From Leishmania martiniquensis (taxonomy: Eukaryota > Euglenozoa > Kinetoplastea > Trypanosomatida > Trypanosomatidae): a stretch of 30,000 bases of DNA. Shown in pieces: positions 19,268-28,206 of the stretch. Each line of letters starts with the position of its first letter. Within the stretch, counting starts at the first letter, position 1. The notes below the pieces were generated by a model. It was given only the letters and a program-made list of their open reading frames with translations, was not told the DNA's origin and made no database searches. The stretch is from NCBI RefSeq assembly GCF_017916325.1, contig NC_090159.1:807501-837500 (forward strand), read 5' to 3'. The translations under genes were made by a program, and so were the position numbers.

Positions 19268-20009
19268 GGTCGCTACTCTTCCCCCAATCAACTAACAAGT
19301 TTTTATTCGAACCTGGAAAACGCCACAGCGAAGAGGATTTAAAGCCTCGTTTTTCCCCCTCGTCGCCAGCGATTGGCCACAAAAGAGATGACACAGCCTG
19401 CAAAGATGCTCGCTTGCGCGCAGCGCCGTGCTCCTCTCTCGTCTCACTATGCGGGCCTCCACGCGCGATTCGGCACACTGCTAGTGCCACCGACACAGAT
19501 GAAGAAGCACTGGCTTAGCGCGCTCAACCCGTTCCGCAGCGAAGAAGAGTGAGATGTGCCCCCTAGAAACACGCCGCTCTCTCCCTTGCCTCGACTCTTC
19601 ACCTGCAGAGATTCGAGGATAAAAGAACGGCAACGGTGATGTTGTCGTAGAAAAAAAAGCGCACGCGCCTCACGGGCGACAACAGCCTTTGTATTTTTCG
19701 ATCTGTAAAAAAAGAAATGCTTTCATAATATGCAAGAGGAAGGCGACAAGACACGAAAATGAAAAAGAAACATGACGAAAGGTTCTGGAGTCCAGCCAAA
19801 GCAGGTGCCCTAGCGTATCAGCTTTTGCTGCATCAGTGGTTTAGCCAGCAGAGAACGGTAATCATTGCCGACCACATTCACGTGCGACTAAAAACGTACT
19901 CGCACCCTTGCCTGTGCGGCCGATAGCCTTCCGCCTTACTGCCTTCACACCATAAGTAGAACCAAAATGTACACGACGTTACACTAACGTCGCCGTGGCT
20001 CTGCAGTAT
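19268..20009. other. Intergenic region, no gene seen
   Basis: Between the cullin start and the decayed gene at 20010. Apart from the cullin acceptor at 19313-19314 it shows A-rich runs (about 19650-19660, 19707-19713) that are T-tracts on the minus strand. No coding signal or RNA gene was recognised. Confidence 0.5.
19313..19314 (-). promoter_or_regulatory. Likely spliced-leader acceptor AG of the cullin gene
   Basis: On the minus strand a pyrimidine-rich stretch (CCTCTTCG...GTTTTCC) ends in this AG, 45 bases upstream of the ATG at 19267. The five-prime leader downstream of it contains no other ATG. Confidence 0.5.
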
Positions 20010-20833
20010 TCACGTGGCGACTGCACCGGCAGCGTCGCCGTGCCGGAGTACGATACACTCGAAGATCGCCTTGCTGGCAGCAGCAGTGTCACCAAAATCA
20101 CCCACTAGATTCTCAGCACGGATTAACCTCTCCTCAAATGCATCTAGGCCGCCTGCCACATGCAAGCATTGTGGAGCAACATCCTTGAAATGTAGCATGA
20201 AAGGGACCGTTTCGCGTGAAAAGCTGTCCAGATAGAAGAGCTCGCCATTCATGATGCGAAGAAGGATTTAGCGAGAGAATGCTGGGCACGGATGTCAACA
20301 CCCATCTTGCGCTCGCTGAGCACAAACACCCATTGACAGTTGAGCTTACCAACTCATGAGCGGCCTGAGGAAGCTCGGAAAGTAGCTTGTCGAGCGCTCT
20401 CTCCAGTGGCACAAGCCGCAATTGCCAATCACGGCAGCCGATTGAAGTAGTACAGTCTCTTTGTATGTCCACACTTTGCCGAGATTCACTCAGCCGACCT
20501 GCTCGAGGAACTGAAGCTTCAGCTCGGCAGAGAGCGTACCAGACCTCAGCATGCACCGTTTGTGAAGCAGCAGCGCACTCTCCGCCTCAAGCAAGAAGGT
20601 TTTTGGCGGCAGTCTAGCTGAAAGCCCTTGAAGACCAGGAATAACCACCTTACGGCACCACAGCAGCTGGCGTAAAGCCTGCGTGCTCTGCAGTAGACTC
20701 GTACCACTCCATCGCTAGATGCGGCGTGCAAGCATGGAGCAAGAAGCACCTATGCTGCTACACAGGAAAGCCTAGGAGGCACCTCAAACTTCGAAGAGCA
20801 AGAACGTAGTGAAGGGCGTAAAAGGACTTTCAT
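20010..20833 (-). pseudogene. Decayed protein gene with several frameshifts, unknown family
   Basis: All three minus-strand frames carry protein-like pieces that follow one another. A start-like ATG at 20833 gives a short basic leader (MKVLLRPSLRSCSS) resembling a mitochondrial presequence before a stop. A second frame from about 20710 reads TSLLQSTQALRQLLWCRKVV and continues to a stop at 20490-20492. A third frame covers about 20480-20352 (WQLRLVPLERALDKLLSELP). A shift near 20350 leads to QWVFVLSERKMGVDIRAQHS, which stops at 20249-20251. An overlapping ATG at 20252 opens the last frame (NGELFYLDSFSRETVPFMLH) to a stop at 20010. Each piece ends about where the next begins, as expected for one ancestral gene with indels. 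The last piece alone would be an 80-residue ORF. I do not recognise the family. Confidence 0.6.
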
Positions 20834-21110
20834 TATCGAGCGCTCACTAAAACATATGATACTAGCATCCTTCTATAGTGACTGAAATTGGTTGAGAGAG
20901 CGCCGATAGCGTGGTTGGTGCTCCCCTAGCCCCACTGCCAGCAAAAGAGAAACTAAATAACAGTAAGAGCTTACGCAATCCAGCAGTCGACAATTGCAGT
21001 TGCGTCACCATTCTCTTCTTTTTTTATTTGGATTCCGTGTGGCCACAGGCCTTTTCTTTTCGTCAACCAGCGAATTTACATCACAGAACTGAGGCGAAAA
21101 GACACCCGCA

Positions 21111-21614
21111 CTACGGTGCGCATTGCTCTACATCAGATAGCAGTACAGCAAACTCCTTTTCCATTTCGGCGATCCGCTCGCGAAGACATTCAAAGACTCT
21201 CCTTTTGCTCTTAATTTGGCTATCAAGCTCGACTCCAAAGGTGTCCAGATTATCCTGTAGCTTCTTTTTAGTCTCCTGAAGAGCGTTCAGTGCCGCATCC
21301 TGTTTCGCAATCTCTTCCACAGCTTTGCGTTCTCTGACCTTGTAAGCGCGAGTGCAGTCCGTCAGGACATCGATCTTTTCATTCTTCTTCGCCTCCAAGA
21401 CCTCCTTTCGTGCCTCCAATTCTGCCGAAAAAGAAAGCTGCTGCTCTTTTCGGATAGCAAGAGCCGTCATTCTCTCCAAGTACTCTCGCTTCAGCGCCTT
21501 CAGTCTCTCCTCCATAATGGCTATACCATCTGCCAGCTGTTGGTCTTCGTAGAAGAGATCGTTGGGGGCTGTTGTCGCACCCTTTTTCACCTTTGCCGGC
21601 ATGTTTCCTGGCAT
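21111..21614 (-). CDS. Small coiled-coil protein, possibly axonemal/basal-body
   Basis: The protein has 167 residues from the ATG at 21614; a second in-frame ATG at 21602 gives MPAKVKKG and may be the true start. After a basic N-terminal tail, residues about 30-160 form one almost continuous charged helix with heptad-like leucines and alternating Glu/Lys/Arg (for example MEERLKALKREYLERM and LEARKEVLEAKKNEKIDVL). The lysine-rich start followed by such a helix recalls flagellar coiled-coil proteins of the DUF4515/BBOF1 type, but this is only a resemblance of composition and layout. There is no catalytic motif. On the minus strand a pyrimidine-rich CCCTTCTGCGTAG lies about 10 bases before the ATG and could be the trans-splice acceptor. 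Confidence 0.75.
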   Translation of the reverse strand: MPGNMPAKVKKGATTAPNDLFYEDQQLADGIAIMEERLKALKREYLERMTALAIRKEQQLSFSAELEARKEVLEAKKNEKIDVLTDCTRAYKVRERKAVEEIAKQDAALNALQETKKKLQDNLDTFGVELDSQIKSKRRVFECLRERIAEMEKEFAVLLSDVEQCAP

Positions 21615-22305
21615 TAGCACCCGCTACGCAGAAGGGCACCGAGTGTCTGCTACCTGTTGCGAGCAATAGCTTCTCTTTTTCGCAGCCTTATTTCAGCAGC
21701 AGCATACAAAGCGACATAAAAAACTAGGCCCCAAGAACACCGAGCACCTTGAGAAGCGGCAGCCCCACAACAGTGCGTACAAACATCAATCAAGATCGAC
21801 AAATTTGTATGAAGCCTGTGAAAGTGGTAAAGCGCTCCGGCGAGCAGCATCATAAGCCCATGAAAAAAAAAGTAAGCATCCAGAGAACGCGCCAGTGTGA
21901 CACATGAAAGGATAAACGAAAAAAAGATAAAGGAAGAAAGAGAGTGAGATTAGCATGGCATTGACTGCAACTCGAACAGCGATGCAATTACATACTTCCT
22001 TCTCTCTCTCGTGTATACAAAAGTCACATGTTTCTCTCACCTGGCAAACGGGTCGTCTCATCAAAACGACTACATTCACCTTTTTTCAGTGCTCAGGCTT
22101 CGCTTTTTTTTTTGGCAGCTAGAATCATCAGATACCGTTCAGTACACTGCCTCTTCATCCCGTTTTTCGCCTTCGGTATGCCGTGGACAGTTCACTCTTT
22201 TAATTGTTTATAGCGGGCAACCCCCACACAGCAACACAGACACCGACGGCACCAAAGTGTGCACATCTACGAAAGTACCAAAGGTCACCGTTACACCGCA
22301 TCCAT
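21615..22305. other. Intergenic region, no gene seen
   Basis: Between the kinase stop and the small coiled-coil gene. It includes A-runs (about 21861-21869, 21920-21925) and a T9 run near 22106-22114. Plus-strand frames here (for example 22011-22436) run into the kinase gene on the opposite strand and are treated as antisense. No other feature was recognised. Confidence 0.55.
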
Positions 22306-23358
22306 TCACTTTTTCGGGGACATCCACTTGCCCGCCTCAAGGGGGTTTACCTTGCTCGCCTTTTGGATCAGTGAATGGCTCAGCATTTCTGTTGCGCTCG
22401 GCCGGGTGTCCTCTGGGCGTAAACAAAGCTCAATGAACTCCTTGAACTCGTCGCTAAATTTAGTTTCCCGTTCATCCCAATTTATCTTCGCCGTCCCTGA
22501 AGCTATCGCCTGGCACAACTCGAACAATTTCGGCTTCAAGGAGGCAAAAGGGTACTCTCGGAAGGCACACTCGGCAATGGTCAGCCCCGCACTCCAGATG
22601 TCACTATTAAAGGAATACGGCTTCGACTGTATTCTCTCCGGGCTCATGTACGGCACCGACCCTTGTGCGGAGAGGGTTTGCAGATCCTCTCCAGAGAGTG
22701 TCTTTGCCACTCCGAAATCTGAGATTTTTATTTCCCCCTTTGTGTTCGCCAGCACGTTCGCGGGCTTGATGTCGCGGTGAATCATATTGAGGTGGTGCAG
22801 AAACTCCAGGCCTTTGAATAGCTCACGCGCTATATATGCAAGCATATCTTCACTAAAGCCTTCGGGATGCCTATCAATAAGATTATTCATAGTTCCGCAG
22901 TCCATGTACTCGAGAACAATGTACAGCCTACCATCGCGGAAAAATGCCTCGTAGGACGAGACGATGTTCTGGTGCTTCACCGCAGCGACCTGCCGAAGCT
23001 CAGCCTCCAGGGCGGAACGCATGTCGTCTGAATCTCCATCAAACGCAATGTACTTCATCGCATACTTTTCGCCCGTTCTTTTATGCTGCGCTACGCGTAC
23101 CTTTCCTTGAGAACCCTTTCCTATCTCAGAGCCGATACGTAAATCCTCAAATTTGATCTTGTTCATCACAGCATCTGATTTTGGTTCACCACTAGCTGAC
23201 GGCGTACCAGGACCTTGCGCTATCCCCGTCTGCTTCACGCGCATCTCGACGCCCCCTTCCCCTTTCACCACTAGAGTCATGGTATCCGTGATCGATACCG
23301 CTTTATCTTTAGGTTCAACATGAAGCTGCTGTAGAGCCTGTGGTCGTTTGGGGGGCAT
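22306..23358 (-). CDS. MAP kinase kinase-like (STE7-type) protein kinase
   Basis: The protein has 350 residues from the ATG at 23358 ([18 protein letters not shown]). The open frame upstream is a hydrophobic translation of the T-rich splice-acceptor tract and is not coding. Residues 1-66 are a variable N-terminal arm. The kinase domain covers about 70-332: glycine loop GKGSQGKV (80-87), ATP-binding Lys102, HRDIKPANV with catalytic Asp196, DFG (214-216), an activation segment with several Ser/Thr, and [11 protein letters not shown] (233-243), which with SDIWSAGLT is typical of MAP2Ks. All catalytic residues are present, so it should be active. Family role: dual-specificity phosphorylation of MAP kinases. 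In Leishmania a related kinase described as LmxPK4 is a MAPKK homologue, and this gene may be its orthologue, though I cannot confirm that. The C-terminal tail is short and basic (WMSPKK). Confidence 0.92.
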   Translation of the reverse strand: MPPKRPQALQQLHVEPKDKAVSITDTMTLVVKGEGGVEMRVKQTGIAQGPGTPSASGEPKSDAVMNKIKFEDLRIGSEIGKGSQGKVRVAQHKRTGEKYAMKYIAFDGDSDDMRSALEAELRQVAAVKHQNIVSSYEAFFRDGRLYIVLEYMDCGTMNNLIDRHPEGFSEDMLAYIARELFKGLEFLHHLNMIHRDIKPANVLANTKGEIKISDFGVAKTLSGEDLQTLSAQGSVPYMSPERIQSKPYSFNSDIWSAGLTIAECAFREYPFASLKPKLFELCQAIASGTAKINWDERETKFSDEFKEFIELCLRPEDTRPSATEMLSHSLIQKASKVNPLEAGKWMSPKK

Positions 23359-24209
23359 TAGAGTAGATGAGGCGGCGCAGAACAACAGCAAAACTGAGAA
23401 ACAAAAACAAAAAAAAACAATAATAAAAAGAAGATAACTCAATTCGCGTACTCACTCATGCACTATTATTAAAAGGAGGATAAAGACCCCGATTGGCCTT
23501 CTCGCCCCGCGCGCGCCATCGTTTCAGGTGAAGTATACAGTTCCGAAGAATCGAAAGGCATGAAGGGGACGCAAAAAAAAAAGACCAGAGGAGACAAGGA
23601 GGCGCAGAGTAGGCATGATTGAAACAAAACTCTTTTACGACATTTCCACAGTCTACCATGAGTGCGTTCTTCTGTCCTCGTCTATGCAGGATAGTTCCAG
23701 GCTACGCGAGGCTACGTGAACCTCCCCACAACAGCTGTTCTTCGAAACCGCAAAGGAAAGCATCGTTTCGAACAGAGAAATTGCTTAATGCACGATCGAG
23801 CCCCCATTTCATTTATCCGACACTTGAAAGATGGATCTGCTGCTCCTCAAATGTACATTATCGCCATGCGTACGTCATAATTATTCTTTGTTTTCCTGTC
23901 CAGCACATTATGCAGTGATACGACGAAAAAAAACGCTACATGTACATCTTTTTCTTTTTCAGACTCAGAAAGGATTAAAACACAGTGCTGACTCGAGAAA
24001 GCGAACTCTATTTCCACCAAGGTCCCTCACTTTTCTGTGTTGCCAGGAAGATAAAGAGCAGATGAATGATAGATACAAAATGGCAATCTACATACTGTGG
24101 CATGCGCTCTCATAGTAGAGAAAGGGAGTACCAGAGCAACATTACTTCCTTCCCTACGGGTTCCTCGAGTGAAGAGAGACAAGTAAGCAATGACAAACCG
24201 AAAATGGCG
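23359..24209. other. Intergenic region, no gene seen
   Basis: Contains the kinase acceptor tract (about 23394-23435) and otherwise no recognisable feature. Short frames on both strands have no domain. A-runs at about 23573-23582 and 23925-23932 are T-tracts on the minus strand. Confidence 0.55.
23394..23395 (-). promoter_or_regulatory. Spliced-leader acceptor AG of the kinase gene
   Basis: This is the clearest acceptor in the window. On the minus strand about 40 bases of almost pure T with few A/G (complement of about 23397-23435) end in CTCAG, 36 bases before the ATG at 23358. It decides the start codon, since the open frame upstream would lie outside the mature mRNA. Confidence 0.7.
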
Positions 24210-24986
24210 TCACTCTTGAGCCCTTCTCTGCTCTCTTTCAGCACGCGCCTTAGCACGGCGCTCATCATCTCGCCTTTTCCGCTCCAGGCGCTTCTCCATT
24301 TCAGCCTGCTCCTTCTCAGCTTGCGCCGCTTCTCTCTCCTGTGCTGCGAGCTGAGCCTTGAGGATCCTTTCCTCCTCCAATCTCTGCTGATGCTGCAATT
24401 CTCTGAGCCGCTCAGCAGCAGCTTCTTGCTCTACGCGTTCGTTTTCACGAGTAGTTTGTAGTTCATGGCTCAGATGGCACTGTGTCGCCAGCAAGCACAT
24501 CAGATCATCTTCTGTGTCGACGAGCTTGCGCCGCAGCAACTCTTCTTCGTTTTCTACGAAGGTCAGCATATTGCAGAACAGAAACTGCTGATAATCATAA
24601 TAGTCGACAAAGAGAAAGTGGCGCGCTTGCAGAAGCGCACGTTTTCGCTCGGCTTCCGCTACCATGAGCTTCTCAACGCAAGCTGCACTTTTTTTTTCTG
24701 ACAACTTTTGAGCCTCATCAGCACGTGCCGCTTTCTCCTGTAAGCGCGACTCGTACCGCTTCAGCAACACTTTTTGATGCTCTTTTCGCTCCTCGAATTC
24801 CTCCCATGTTTCTGTTGTGCATTTTGTACGTTCTTCATCGCCTAAATAGCCTTTTCTCGACGCGAAGCTCGCCCACCTTTCCAACAAAAGGGCCCTGTGA
24901 TCTTCGGCAGCTTCCCTGCGCGCGAGATCGGCGCGTGTCATGAAAGGCACTCTATGGCACCCCACATTACCGCTAAAAGCTTCCAT
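24210..24986 (-). CDS. Glu/Arg-rich coiled-coil protein, unknown function
   Basis: The protein has 258 residues from the ATG at 24986; the longer frame starts only at a GTG. A pyrimidine-rich stretch ending in AG at 24989-24990 lies just upstream, so the next ATG (24941, MTRADLARREAAEDHR) might be used instead. Two long charged helical blocks, about residues 17-120 and 165-258, flank a more hydrophobic aromatic stretch near 121-150 (FLFVDYYDYQQFLFCNMLTF). The C-terminal 60 residues are almost only Glu, Arg, Ala, Lys and Gln, as in single-helix or coiled-coil proteins. Such proteins are common in the trypanosomatid flagellum and cytoskeleton, but no specific family is recognised. It is the first gene of the minus-strand unit next to the strand switch. 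Confidence 0.78.
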   Translation of the reverse strand: MEAFSGNVGCHRVPFMTRADLARREAAEDHRALLLERWASFASRKGYLGDEERTKCTTETWEEFEERKEHQKVLLKRYESRLQEKAARADEAQKLSEKKSAACVEKLMVAEAERKRALLQARHFLFVDYYDYQQFLFCNMLTFVENEEELLRRKLVDTEDDLMCLLATQCHLSHELQTTRENERVEQEAAAERLRELQHQQRLEEERILKAQLAAQEREAAQAEKEQAEMEKRLERKRRDDERRAKARAEREQRRAQE

Positions 24987-24988
24987 TC

Positions 24989-24990
24989 CT
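24989..24990 (-). promoter_or_regulatory. Possible spliced-leader acceptor AG of the first minus-strand gene
   Basis: On the minus strand TTTGCTTTTCTCGGCTGTAG ends two bases before the ATG at 24986. An alternative AG lies about 20 bases further upstream, before the TTTGC tract. Confidence 0.4.
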
Positions 24991-25130
24991 ACAGCCGAGA
25001 AAAGCAAACTAGTATCCACGTAAAAGCCACCATAATGAGGTTAAGGAAAAAAGGAGATAATGACTCTCATGGTCTCTGTCCACCATACAGGTTGCTCTAT
25101 TGATTGCACTCGTCTAAGCCCAGCACGGCA

Positions 25131-25844
25131 ATGATCCCTGACTATGAAGCTAGTGCGTGGCCTTCCAGTGCAGCAGGGTCTAGAGGTTTCTCTCTCTCCT
25201 ATTTTACTGGAGAAAATGTTCTATTTTCAGCTTGGCAAATACGGGAAAACTCTAACAGCAATGAAGTTGCCCCTCTAGGAGTGCACTATGCAGCAGATGC
25301 AGAGGCTTCACAAATTATTCTCTCAGTGCAACACATAACACACTCCCTTTTTTAAGATACACGGGATTCGCACAGGTGAGGTAGGTACTTTTCCTGAACC
25401 ATACGCATTAAGCTCCCTACCTGACCCTAGCACAAGCCTCGTTTGCCATGGTCATTCAGTTGAAGCAGACCACATGCTGATTTCATCATCCACACCAGAG
25501 GAGCTGTTGCTGCCAGAAATATGCGTACTTGGTACCCTCGCGAAGATACTCACCCTATCCCCACCGGAAGCTGGACGAATAAAAAACCGGGACGTAACAA
25601 CGGAACGCAAAGTAGAGGACAGCTGTTGCTAACGACAAAGAAACAATCCTTCTCCACTGGCACCCTCCCCTCAGAGAAACCTAATCATTGTACAACAAGG
25701 GTTAATGGATTAGCTTACAAACATGTAGGCCACGAAGCCATTCATTCAAATCATCTACTGAAGCATAACAGTAGTGTTTTCACCCTAACGTCCTCTCAGG
25801 AACCTCCCGCGGTTGCAGAAAGAACTCAGCCAATGGCACCGTAA
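25131..25844 (+). pseudogene. Possible decayed plus-strand gene in the strand-switch region
   Basis: Three overlapping plus-strand frames look protein-like in turn. The first opens with an ATG at 25131 and includes FSLSYFTGENVLFSAWQIRE, ending at 25355 just after a T6 run (25348-25353). The second is open from about 25341 to a stop at 25630-25632 and includes STPEELLLPEICVLGTLAKI. The third continues to 25844 with a Ser/Thr/His-rich translation. The hand-over points coincide with overlaps between frames, as with old indels. The codon third positions are not strongly GC-biased, which weakens the case, and I recognise no family. It could be non-coding strand-switch DNA with chance open frames. 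Confidence 0.35.
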
Positions 25845-26036
25845 CACGACCATAGCAAGCAACGTGCATCATCGCCACTTCCCCCCCTCGCCTCTTTTAG
25901 AGCACCAAGCTGATGCAGCACAGCAAAGTGCTTCGGTGAAACAAAATCCTTCTGCACCTCGCTCTTCTGGTGCATATGATACAAGACTTTTCGCACTGTA
26001 TGCGCCCGTACCTTAACCCAAGAACGGCCGCTCTAA

Positions 26037-26060
26037 GAAACGGGGGGGGGCGCCCGTTTC
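26037..26060. repeat. Inverted repeat enclosing a G9 run
   Basis: GAAACGGG (26037-26044) and CCCGTTTC (26053-26060) are perfect inverted arms around an 8-base G-rich loop. The G run spans 26042-26050. It lies in the strand-switch region about 145 bases before the plus-strand gene start. Confidence 0.8.
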
Positions 26061-26174
26061 GTGTGTCCCAATAGCTCTGCCACATCCCCTTCATGTCGCC
26101 ACCATAGGCCCCTCCTTTCTCTACATCACATATGGCATCTTTCTTCTCAAACTCGCATATATTCCGCCCACCGC

Positions 26175-26176
26175 AG
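26175..26176 (+). promoter_or_regulatory. Spliced-leader acceptor AG of the tandem methyltransferase gene
   Basis: A pyrimidine-rich stretch (about 26107-26172, including CCCCTCCTTTCTCTAC and TCTTTCTTCTC) ends in CCGCAG at 26176, 28 bases before the ATG at 26205. It supports that ATG over the longer frame, which starts at a GTG at 26061. Confidence 0.55.
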
Positions 26177-26204
26177 TCCGTGGAGAGTATTTAATATAAG
26201 GCCC

Positions 26205-27638
26205 ATGCTTCTCTGTAACTTGAAGCGACTCGTGCACAAAGACTTTGATGCCTGGGGCTACCACATCCAATGGCCACAAAATCAGGTACTGAGCCCCCTA
26301 ACCGGAAAGCTCAGCTTTGCAGTTGAGGACATCAAATTTGCCTATAATGCATGGTCCCTTCTCAGGCTAGCAATGTTTTTTGGTGTGCACCATCCCAAAA
26401 TCTTGAGCAACATGACCAAGACAACGCCATCGATGGACATTATGCTCTCCGGTAATCGTCTCTTTTTCATGCACTCCCGTGTCAACGCGAATTTGAGCCG
26501 GTCAAAGTTTCGCGTCGCACTCACCCCTAACCATCCCCATGCACTCCCCGTTCAACACCTCGTGCAGCTCGCACACTGCCGTCTCTCGAAACCCCAGCCA
26601 GCTGGTATCGAGCTGGTCCTCGGCATGGAGAACGGCCTCTCGCAAAAGGTCGTGGATGCCTGTGACGTGTGCACCTTTATTCCCCAGTACGGCTCTATTG
26701 GTTCACTGTCGATGTTGTCCGCTCTCGCTATCGCCGCTCACGCAGTTCTGCGCGGAGCCGTGAAGACGGGCAGTAACACTTCGCATCTCAGCAACTCAGT
26801 AGTGTGTACCTCACAGGGGCACATGCCCCAATCGAACAGTTCGGCTCAAGAAAAAAACGCTCTCCCGCACAAGAAGGACTTACTAGACTGTAGTAACATC
26901 GCCATCAAGGCGTTACTCAAGGACAGGCGGCGCGGCTACAGTCTCCAGTTAAGTTTGCTCATCTACAACGAACTTGGCGATCGCAACATTGGTGCAGTCA
27001 TCAGAAACGCCAATGCCTTCAATTGTGAATACGTGGCTATAGTGAATCGAAGACGGTTCAACAGACGCGGCACGCTCGGCACAGAGAAGGTCCAGGATAT
27101 ATACTTCTTCAAAACTCTCCAGGAACAGCAGGCAAGGCGGCTTCTCGAGGGGTATGAGATTTGGCTCTTGTACCCATACTACCCAAACCTTCTCGTGCAC
27201 ACCAATGGACCAGAGGGAGGCGACCCCGACCGATCTTCCACTTTTTTGCGACATGAAGACCCCATATTACAGGCTTGGGGAGCTTCTCAGCACCACCTCA
27301 CCAGTGAGCATCCCCTAACACTTCGCTTCCCTCACCTTTCGAAACACGCAGTGTTTCTCGATGACGACAGCTCTTTGACCTGTTGTATTCAAGATGTGAA
27401 ACGCAAAAATCTTCGTGGAATTCTACTTGCCGTGCCGGAGGAGGGCAGCTCCCCGCATCCCTCTTTGTGCGAACTCAGTCGTCGCGTGGTGTATGTTACC
27501 AGTCCATCGTTTCTTCCTCAGCAGACGCAACGCGGACTCAATCCAGCACTTTCCACTGCGGTCGCACTCGAGAGACTACGGAGCGCCGCTGACGGCTTGT
27601 CGTCCATGTACGAGACGCCTACACGTCTTTCTGGTTGA
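26205..27638 (+). CDS. Protein with two tandem SpoU/TrmH-type RNA methyltransferase domains
   Basis: The protein has 477 residues from the ATG at 26205. First domain, about residues 20-185: motif-1-like YNAWSLLRLAMFFGV (47-61, keeping the Arg), then IELVLGMENGLSQKV and CTFIPQYGSIGSLSMLSALAIA, which match the SpoU block GxExGLS...IPxxG...SLNVSxA, with Ser169 in place of the Asn. A linker of about 50 residues follows. Second domain, about 245-465: NELGDRNIGAVIRNANAFNC (256-274) is a near-canonical motif 1; GILLAVPEEGSSPH (405-418) and GLNPALSTAVALERL (444-458) stand for motifs 2 and 3. Family role: SPOUT-fold enzymes that 2'-O-methylate ribose in tRNA or rRNA as dimers. Inferred: an intramolecular pseudo-dimer. 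TrmH-like proteins act in trypanosomatid mitoribosome assembly, so an organellar assembly role is possible. It is the only intact plus-strand gene here. Confidence 0.82.
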   Translation: MLLCNLKRLVHKDFDAWGYHIQWPQNQVLSPLTGKLSFAVEDIKFAYNAWSLLRLAMFFGVHHPKILSNMTKTTPSMDIMLSGNRLFFMHSRVNANLSRSKFRVALTPNHPHALPVQHLVQLAHCRLSKPQPAGIELVLGMENGLSQKVVDACDVCTFIPQYGSIGSLSMLSALAIAAHAVLRGAVKTGSNTSHLSNSVVCTSQGHMPQSNSSAQEKNALPHKKDLLDCSNIAIKALLKDRRRGYSLQLSLLIYNELGDRNIGAVIRNANAFNCEYVAIVNRRRFNRRGTLGTEKVQDIYFFKTLQEQQARRLLEGYEIWLLYPYYPNLLVHTNGPEGGDPDRSSTFLRHEDPILQAWGASQHHLTSEHPLTLRFPHLSKHAVFLDDDSSLTCCIQDVKRKNLRGILLAVPEEGSSPHPSLCELSRRVVYVTSPSFLPQQTQRGLNPALSTAVALERLRSAADGLSSMYETPTRLSG

Positions 27639-28206
27639 TTGTAACTCTAACGTCTCTTTTACAGTGAAAACACACTGTGCCCCACTTTCTCCTTGGTCTA
27701 CCTCCTGGCCCCATCCCCTCTTCACAAGAAACGCACCCACTTTGTGTTTCTCCTTTCCCCCTGCGAGTACTGCTGGCAACATACCGCTTTTCAGGGACGG
27801 TGCAAGCGTTTCCATTCTGGCATCACCTTTTGCTCGACATGGGATGATGAACGCATTAGCCCCACCTCGTACCCTTGTCGAGGGCCCACACGTGCGCCTC
27901 TATGGCCCAGCCCTGAAGACAGCTCATGCTTTTTGTGACACTACTTATCTCTTCTCCACTTACAGCTCCTTTCTTCTGCTTCCAACGTAAAGGTTTCCCC
28001 TTTTCTACTTCAGACAACATTTCTGTGCACACAGGCGCCATCAATGTCAGCATAGGTACAAGATCAAACGTTCTTAGGCTTGCCCGCATACTACCTACTG
28101 CCGCTTTCAAAACTGCTATCTTCTCCCCAACCTCCCTATTCATGTTTTTTCTAACCTACATTGCTCTGCATTTCCCAAAACATACCACACGGCCTTTAGG
28201 TGCTGT
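27639..28206 (+). other. Downstream region of the methyltransferase gene, pyrimidine-rich
   Basis: The plus strand is C/T-rich with AG-ending tracts (for example TCTCTTTTACAG near 27652-27663 and CTTCTCCACTTACAG near 27952-27966), as expected of a 3' UTR and a downstream splice signal that sets polyadenylation. Two plus-strand frames, one ending at 27990 and one ending at 28210, are open but domainless. I see no gene I can support. Confidence 0.45.

Larger units (their letters stand above)
24987..26204. promoter_or_regulatory. Divergent strand-switch region (putative RNA polymerase II start region)
   Basis: Genes to the left are all on the minus strand; the gene to the right is on the plus strand. 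In trypanosomatids such divergent strand-switch regions are where polymerase II transcription of the flanking polycistronic units starts, marked by histone variants rather than by a classic promoter. Visible in this one are a run of nine G inside an inverted repeat (26037-26060), a splice-acceptor tract before 26176, and broken plus-strand coding-like frames (25131-25844). The start-region role is inferred from gene orientation only. Confidence 0.55.

Noticed and set aside
20134..20556. 140-codon minus-strand frame as an intact gene
   Set aside because: Only its middle part reads like protein; before and after it the protein-like signal moves to other frames, so it is treated as part of the relic at 20010-20833.
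27415..27990. Plus-strand open frame running from inside the methyltransferase gene into its 3' flank
   Set aside because: Overlaps the intact gene in another frame; the part outside the gene is short, without domain, and lies in pyrimidine-rich UTR-like sequence.
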